DNA of 8,693 nucleotides, taken from DASWJQ01 sp964517315. GTDB taxonomy: Bacteria > Chloroflexota > Anaerolineae > Anaerolineales > E44-bin32. Within the stretch, counting starts at the first letter, position 1, and each line of letters opens with the position of its first letter. Below, one piece after another: positions 5,410-8,693 of this stretch. The stretch is taken from positions 1-8,693 of the forward strand of contig CAZFCJ010000129.1 of the NCBI GenBank assembly GCA_964517315.1. Reading direction: 5' to 3'. The notes beneath the pieces were generated by a model that saw only the letters and a list, made by a program, of their open reading frames with translations, did not search any database and was not told the origin of the DNA. The position numbers were made by a program, and so were the translations under genes.

Positions 5410-6399
5410 ATGGAAAAAATCCAGGACGGTTCGACTCAGACCGAAACCAGCTCGACCTCCCCCGTCGACGACGCGCGTCCGGCACCTGAGCGAGAAAACG
5501 CGCCCCAGCGCCCCGAGATTCAGGAAGCTCAGGAACGCATAGAGGGGGCGCGCGAGCGATTTTTCTCGGCCGCACTGGCCTTCTGCGACGGGCTGATAAG
5601 CGAAGGTCAGCTTCGAGCTGTGCGCGAAATGCTGCGGGAGAAGGAGCTCCAACTGGCCGAAATGGAGGGTGAGCACGCGGCTCCATTCATCGAGGAGGAG
5701 CCGGTCGTTCATCTTCATGTAGAACCGCTTCCAGAAGGAAAACACCCCGCGCGCGCGGCCAGTGAGCCTTCCAAGGGCACGACGCAAGGGCTGAAGGAAC
5801 TCGATCTCGACCAAGAGTTGGAGACCAAGCTGGCCCGCCTCTCGGAGAAAATCGCCCGATTGGAGGCCGACTTCCATCAGGGGCGCATCAACGCCACTCA
5901 GTATCGGGCGATTCGTCACCACTACTTGGAGCAGCACGAGGTCGCACTGGAACTGCACAAAGCCAACCCGGCCAGCGACCGTTGGCGGGTCGTCTTAGAA
6001 GAAGGTAAGACTATGTTCCTGATGCAGCTTAACGAGGCCGAGTGCCGCTGCGTCGCCTTCTACGACATCAGCAGCCGGGACTGCATTTACAATGAGGGAG
6101 AGTTGCCCGCCGAAGCCCAAGACGCAATGCGGTTCCTGGCCACCTTTGGTCCCCAATCCGAAGAGCCGCGCGCCGGCCGTATGTTCGCCACCCAGACGGA
6201 CGACGGCGTGAACCTGCTGCTCATCCCTGGCCAGTACACGGCCGCTTTGGTGGCATTTTCCGATGAGCCTCCGGGCTGGCAAGTGCGAGCTCTGCGGGAA
6301 GTGCTACGGAACTTCGAAGCCGCCAACCAGGTGCCCCTCAGCCGCGGAGAGCGCAAATCCCTCGTGTTCCCCGATCTTGACCGCTTCTTCCGCAGTTAG
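5410..6399 (+). CDS. Uncharacterised 329-aa protein: duplicated helical motif plus Roadblock-like C-terminal domain
   Basis: I do not recognise a named family. The protein is cytosolic (no signal or membrane segment). Residues 1-45 are polar and probably disordered. Two helical segments share a motif: F58-x-x-G-x-I-x-x-x-Q-L-R-A-V-R up to E77, and F155-x-x-G-x-I-x-x-x-Q-Y-R-A-I-R up to E174. Aligned at a 97-residue offset they match at 8 of 20 positions, like SHOCT-type helical hairpins; each is flanked by charged coiled-coil-like sequence. Residues about 191-310 show the order helix, strand (CVAFYDI), strand (CIYNEG), helix, strands (RMFATQT, VNLLLIP, YTAALVAF), helix, which suggests a Roadblock/profilin-like fold; this is topology inference. 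ATG 5410 is preferred over the upstream in-frame ATG 5350 because a -10-like element lies between them. It is divergent from the SH3b gene and upstream of the LGFP-like and ParA genes. Confidence 0.75.
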   Translation: MEKIQDGSTQTETSSTSPVDDARPAPERENAPQRPEIQEAQERIEGARERFFSAALAFCDGLISEGQLRAVREMLREKELQLAEMEGEHAAPFIEEEPVVHLHVEPLPEGKHPARAASEPSKGTTQGLKELDLDQELETKLARLSEKIARLEADFHQGRINATQYRAIRHHYLEQHEVALELHKANPASDRWRVVLEEGKTMFLMQLNEAECRCVAFYDISSRDCIYNEGELPAEAQDAMRFLATFGPQSEEPRAGRMFATQTDDGVNLLLIPGQYTAALVAFSDEPPGWQVRALREVLRNFEAANQVPLSRGERKSLVFPDLDRFFRS

Positions 6400-6446
6400 C
6401 CAACCTCGTTGTCTCTACTCATCGGCCTGCGGGCCATTGCCCCTGA

Positions 6447-6455
6447 TGATAAGAT
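6447..6455 (+). promoter_or_regulatory. Putative extended -10 promoter of the LGFP-like secreted protein gene
   Basis: TGATAAGAT is a TGn-extended -10 (hexamer TAAGAT 6450-6455), followed by AG as in the other predicted promoters of the window. No -35 at proper spacing. It would give a leader of about 85 nt. Confidence 0.4.
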
Positions 6456-6498
6456 AGTGCGCGTTGAATCACGATCAGCTGCTCCCAGCGCGCGCACT
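6456..6498. repeat. 8-bp inverted repeat in the leader of the LGFP-like gene
   Basis: AGTGCGCG (6456-6463) and CGCGCACT (6491-6498) are exact reverse complements around a 27-nt loop. The left arm begins right after the predicted -10, so it covers the expected transcription start. It could be an operator or a leader hairpin; function is inference. Confidence 0.35.
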
Positions 6499-6537
6499 TC
6501 CCTGACGCACGCTGTGGGCCGGAGCCCTGTTGCAGCC

Positions 6538-6542
6538 GGAGG
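6538..6542 (+). promoter_or_regulatory. Shine-Dalgarno sequence favouring TTG 6548
   Basis: GGAGG followed by a 5-nt spacer and TTG at 6548. The other in-frame TTG at 6530 lies upstream of this site, so 6548 is the better start. Confidence 0.5.
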
Positions 6543-6547
6543 GACGC

Positions 6548-7537
6548 TTGGGCAAAGCCTCTACCAAAACGCGAGCAGGCCAATATTCCCGGCGAGCTCG
6601 AACCCTCCGATTGCTGCACCTCGTGGCGCTGCTGCTGGCCTTGCTCCCATTTACGGCTCAGGCACAGGCAGGGGGACGATACTATCCGCAGACGGGGCAT
6701 GTCCTTGAGGCCCAATTCGTCGATTTTTTCGACCGCCACGGCGGCGTCGACATTCTAGGATTTCCAATTACCGACGGATTCTCCGACCCTGAGACCGCAC
6801 GGTTCATCCAATACACTGAAAACGCGCGCCTTGAATGGGTTACCGACCGGCCCGGCGGCAGCCCCCACGCCGCCCTGGCCCCGTTGGGGGAGATCCTGGC
6901 TGGGTCGTACCCACCCGAACAACAGCAGAACCTTGAGGGACAAGGTTGCCGGTCGTTCGCCGATACTCCGCACACCACCTGCTATGCCTTCCTCGAGTTC
7001 TTCGAGGCCAACGGAGGCCGAGAGCTCTTCGGCGTTCCGGTCTCAGGGTTCATCATCGAGAACAACCGCATCGTGCAATATTTCCAGTATTTTCGACTGG
7101 ATTGGTATCCAGAGGCCGCGGGCGGCCAACAAGTAAGAGTCGCACCGCTAGGGAGAGAGCACTTTGAGCGCCAGGGTTATGACGCGTCACTGCTGCAGCC
7201 CTCCCGGCGAAGAGAGCAGACCCAGTACCGAATCACGGGGCTGCGACCCTCGGCGTCTGTGCAGCAGCCCTCCATCCCTCCCGAGACCCCGCAGGAAATA
7301 TACCTGGTGGTGCGGGACCAGAATCAGCAGCCCGTCGATGGGGCAGCTGCGTTGTTGATCGCCCATCTCCCCAATCGAGATCGTTATTTCCTGATGCCGC
7401 AGTCCGACAGCCAAGGCGTCAGCCGGATGTCTCTGCTTTTGGACGGGGAGCCATCGGGAACCCAGGTGAACCTTGAGATTTGGGTGATTCACAAAGGACT
7501 CGAGGCAGCGGCCCGGGACTCTTTTATGATCCGCTAA
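6548..7537 (+). CDS. Secreted protein with two LGFP-like modules and an Ig-like C-terminal domain
   Basis: A 329-aa exported protein. Residues 1-39 or 1-41 form a signal peptide: a basic n-region with RRAR, a Leu-rich core (LLHLVALLLALLPF) and a cleavage site after AQA. Two related modules follow. The first (about 57-118) reads FVDFFDRHGG, then ILGFPIT, IQYTENARLEW and ALAPLGE. The second (about 148-210) reads FLEFFEANGG, then LFGVPVS, VQYFQYFRLDWYP and VAPLGRE. They match each other block by block and resemble LGFP-type repeats of surface proteins. Residues about 242-329 look like a beta-sandwich (EIYLVVRDQNQQPVDGAAALL, ending VNLEIWVIHKG), such as Ig-like or Big-type domains. No catalytic residue is evident; binding to cell-wall or extracellular polymers is inferred. 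The TTG start at 6548 is chosen by GGAGG; TTG 6530 is the alternative. It ends in tandem stops TAA TAG. Confidence 0.8.
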   Translation: MGKASTKTRAGQYSRRARTLRLLHLVALLLALLPFTAQAQAGGRYYPQTGHVLEAQFVDFFDRHGGVDILGFPITDGFSDPETARFIQYTENARLEWVTDRPGGSPHAALAPLGEILAGSYPPEQQQNLEGQGCRSFADTPHTTCYAFLEFFEANGGRELFGVPVSGFIIENNRIVQYFQYFRLDWYPEAAGGQQVRVAPLGREHFERQGYDASLLQPSRRREQTQYRITGLRPSASVQQPSIPPETPQEIYLVVRDQNQQPVDGAAALLIAHLPNRDRYFLMPQSDSQGVSRMSLLLDGEPSGTQVNLEIWVIHKGLEAAARDSFMIR

Positions 7538-7594
7538 TAGGCGTGGGTGTAGATCGAAAGGGGACAGTAAGCCCACGAACGGCGGCGAATTCGA

Positions 7595-7603
7595 TAGAAT
7601 AGG
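7595..7603 (+). promoter_or_regulatory. Putative -10 of the ParA-like gene and its leader ORF
   Basis: TAGAAT (7595-7600, one mismatch to TATAAT) is followed by AGG. The expected transcription start is about 7607, just before ATG 7610. No clear -35. Confidence 0.4.
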
Positions 7604-7609
7604 TTCAAT

Positions 7610-7639
7610 ATGCAGCGTTCGAAAAGGCAATTCGCTTGA
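7610..7639 (+). CDS. Possible nine-codon leader ORF coupled to the ParA-like gene
   Basis: ATG at 7610 opens a 9-aa basic peptide (MQRSKRQFA) that ends in TGA at 7637-7639. This stop overlaps the TTG start of the ParA-like gene as TTGA. The ATG lies about where transcription should begin after the TAGAAT element, so it may be read from a leaderless end, with ribosomes re-initiating at the TTG. Nothing beyond position supports translation; chance is possible. Confidence 0.3.
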   Translation: MQRSKRQFA

Positions 7640-8478
7640 CCAGCGCCGACGTCATCGCCGTCGCCAATCTGCGCGCCGGTGCCGGCAAAACTTCACTGAC
7701 CCTCTCACTGGGTACAACGCTCGCTGAACGGGGGCACCGGGTGCTGCTGGTGGATCTTGACCCGCAGGCCAGCCTCACGGTCGCGTGCGGCGTGGAGGAT
7801 GCGGCGGATGCGAACCTGTCGCAGGTCATGGGCAACACGATCCCGGGGCGCGTCGGTATGTGGGATATTCTGAAAGAAATCGTCCCCGGGAATTACATTT
7901 TCCTGGCCCCTTCCGACATCTCCCTGGCGCACTCGGAGTACGGCCTCAATGCGCGCATGGGCCGCGAGTACGTGCTGAAGCAGAGGCTCGATCAACTGCG
8001 GTCGAATTTTGACTACGTTCTGATCGATTGCCCATCCAGCCTGGGACTGCTCACCTTGAACGGGCTCGGCGCGGCCAATACAATGCTGATCCCCACCCAG
8101 CCTCACCTGGCCCACATGCGCGGGCTCTGGCTGTTCTTGGGCACTGTCGAACGGATCAAGCGCGAGCTCAATCCCGATCTGTCCCTGCTGGGCATCCTGC
8201 TCACTTACTTCAACCCGCGCCTGCCTCACCACCAGTCGGTCCTGTCCACCATGCGGGCCGGCGGACTGCCGATCCTGCCGGTGGCCATTGAGCCCCCCGA
8301 GATGGACGAAGACCAGAACATCCCTACCGGGAACCTGACGACCTACGTCCCCGGAAACTACCAGGCCCTTAAGGAACTGGCCGAGGTAGTGGAAGACTCA
8401 CGCCATGCCGTGGCAAAAACCGGTCCGCTGGGCACACTGCGGGTCCGCCAGAGGGAACCGGTTCCCTCGGACCGCTAG
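7636..8478 (+). CDS. ParA/MinD-family ATPase (Soj-like) with Arg in place of the signature Lys
   Basis: A 280-aa P-loop ATPase of the ParA/Soj type; such proteins dimerise on ATP and position DNA or protein cargo. Seen: a deviant Walker A, NLRAGAGKTS (11-20), with the ATP-binding Lys18; Walker A' LLVDLDPQAS (37-46) with Asp40; Walker B YVLIDCPSS (127-135) with Asp131; and the usual IPTQPH-type switch strand. The signature Lys of the KGGxGKT loop is Arg13 and the next Gly is Ala14, a clear departure from typical ParA. The C-terminal about 25 residues are charged and probably loose. No ParB-like gene or parS-like site lies beside it, so the cargo is unknown. TTG 7636 is the only common start codon after the upstream in-frame stop at 7600-7602; the Shine-Dalgarno is weak (AAAAGG). 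A LysE-family gene follows in the same frame. Confidence 0.87.
   Translation: MTSADVIAVANLRAGAGKTSLTLSLGTTLAERGHRVLLVDLDPQASLTVACGVEDAADANLSQVMGNTIPGRVGMWDILKEIVPGNYIFLAPSDISLAHSEYGLNARMGREYVLKQRLDQLRSNFDYVLIDCPSSLGLLTLNGLGAANTMLIPTQPHLAHMRGLWLFLGTVERIKRELNPDLSLLGILLTYFNPRLPHHQSVLSTMRAGGLPILPVAIEPPEMDEDQNIPTGNLTTYVPGNYQALKELAEVVEDSRHAVAKTGPLGTLRVRQREPVPSDR
8451..8468. repeat. 18-bp perfect palindrome at the 3' end of the ParA-like gene
   Basis: GAGGGAACCGGTTCCCTC is fully self-complementary with no loop. It lies within the last codons of the ParA-like gene, 47 bp before the LysE-family start. Its lack of loop and T-run suits a dimeric protein-binding site better than a terminator. It differs from the usual parS sequence (TGTTTCACGTGAAACA). 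Confidence 0.6.
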
Positions 8479-8490
8479 CGCGTCCCCTCC

Positions 8491-8502
8491 GGCCTGCAGG
8501 CC
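8491..8502. repeat. 12-bp perfect palindrome between the ParA-like and LysE-family genes
   Basis: GGCCTGCAGGCC lies 12 bp before the LysE-family ATG. It could be a small operator or a hairpin near the ribosome binding region; a GC-rich 12-mer may also arise by chance. Confidence 0.4.
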
Positions 8503-8514
8503 ACTCCAATCCAG

Positions 8515-8693
8515 ATGCCTACCGACTCACTGTTTTCGATCTTCGCGTTCAGCATGGTGATTTCGTTCGGCGCGGTCGTATCACCGGGTCCCGTGTCGGC
8601 CGCGATTGTGACGGAGAGCCCGCGCCAGGGCTGGCGGGTCGGACCGCTCATCGCCACCTCCCACGTATCCCTCGAGCTGCTCGTCGTCGTGCT
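8515..8693 (+). CDS. LysE/RhtB-family transporter, N-terminal part (cut by window edge)
   Basis: The first 59 codons of a membrane protein, open to the right edge. It has a hydrophobic first helix (about 4-22), the family hallmark SPGP at residues 23-26, the loop RQGWRVG (37-43) and the start of a second helix with SHVSLELLVVV, where LysE proteins usually carry GH followed by a hydrophobic run. LysE-family carriers export amino acids or related small molecules across the cytoplasmic membrane. ATG 8515 gives the standard N-terminus, but no Shine-Dalgarno precedes it. It follows the ParA-like gene by 36 bp in the same reading frame, so co-transcription is likely. Substrate cannot be told from this fragment. 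Confidence 0.8.
   Translation, partial: MPTDSLFSIFAFSMVISFGAVVSPGPVSAAIVTESPRQGWRVGPLIATSHVSLELLVVV

Noticed and set aside
7542..7577. CGTGGG/CCCACG inverted repeat after the LGFP-like gene as a terminator
   Set aside because: Arms are only 6 bp with a 24-nt loop and there is no T-run.
8451..8468. Reading the 18-bp palindrome as a canonical parS site
   Set aside because: Its sequence does not match the parS consensus TGTTTCACGTGAAACA, and no ParB gene is adjacent.
8461..8515. ParA and LysE genes as one read-through fusion, as both are in the same frame
   Set aside because: A TAG stop at 8476-8478 separates them, LysE has its own ATG at the usual family N-terminus, and being in frame has a one-in-three chance.
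1..8693. CRISPR array, tRNA, rRNA, insertion sequence or prophage
   Set aside because: No regularly spaced direct repeats with unique spacers, no cloverleaf or rRNA-like sequence, and no transposase, integrase or phage gene was recognised.

Overview
The window reads as a GC-rich bacterial chromosome segment, most likely from an uncultured Chloroflexota (Anaerolineae-like) organism. This assignment is inferred from gene content: a mevalonate kinase next to an archaeal-type isopentenyl phosphate kinase (known from Chloroflexota such as Roseiflexus), Thr/Pro-rich lipoproteins with an SH3b module, secreted proteins with LGFP-like modules, and no phage or transposase genes. No rRNA, tRNA, CRISPR array or insertion sequence was seen.

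Left part (about 138-2751): a tight three-gene operon on the + strand with two ATGA stop/start overlaps. It encodes a UbiA-family polyprenyl-phosphate phosphoribosyltransferase-like membrane enzyme, mevalonate kinase and isopentenyl phosphate kinase. Together they suggest that isoprenoid precursors are made by a modified mevalonate route and used for a polyprenyl-phosphate-linked product. The phosphomevalonate decarboxylase needed between the two kinases is not in the window. The first gene appears to have a promoter placed so that its mRNA would be leaderless.

Middle (2753-4373): a complete ALDH7/antiquitin-type aldehyde dehydrogenase, probably acting in lysine or piperideine-6-carboxylate catabolism. 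It starts at a GTG fixed by a perfect Shine-Dalgarno sequence. It is followed by a 345-bp non-coding stretch (4374-4718) that holds a composite repeat: two copies of a CACAAAG/CTTTGTG fold-back repeat flanking a degenerate heptamer array like the cyanobacterial STRR sequences. The right-hand copy appears to supply the stop codon of the next gene.

Right part (4719-8693): a - strand SH3b lipoprotein gene, transcribed divergently from a 329-aa uncharacterised protein with an internally duplicated helical motif and a predicted Roadblock-like C-terminal fold. These are followed on the + strand by a secreted protein with two LGFP-like modules and an Ig-like tail, a ParA/MinD-family ATPase whose signature lysine is replaced by arginine, and the start of a LysE-family transporter cut by the window edge. 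Several + strand intergenic regions carry a similar -10-like element, TAnnATAG.

The most interesting leads are the Arg-substituted orphan ParA with its nine-codon leader ORF, the duplicated-motif/Roadblock-like protein near it, the 18-bp palindrome at the 3' end of the ParA gene, and the composite repeat.
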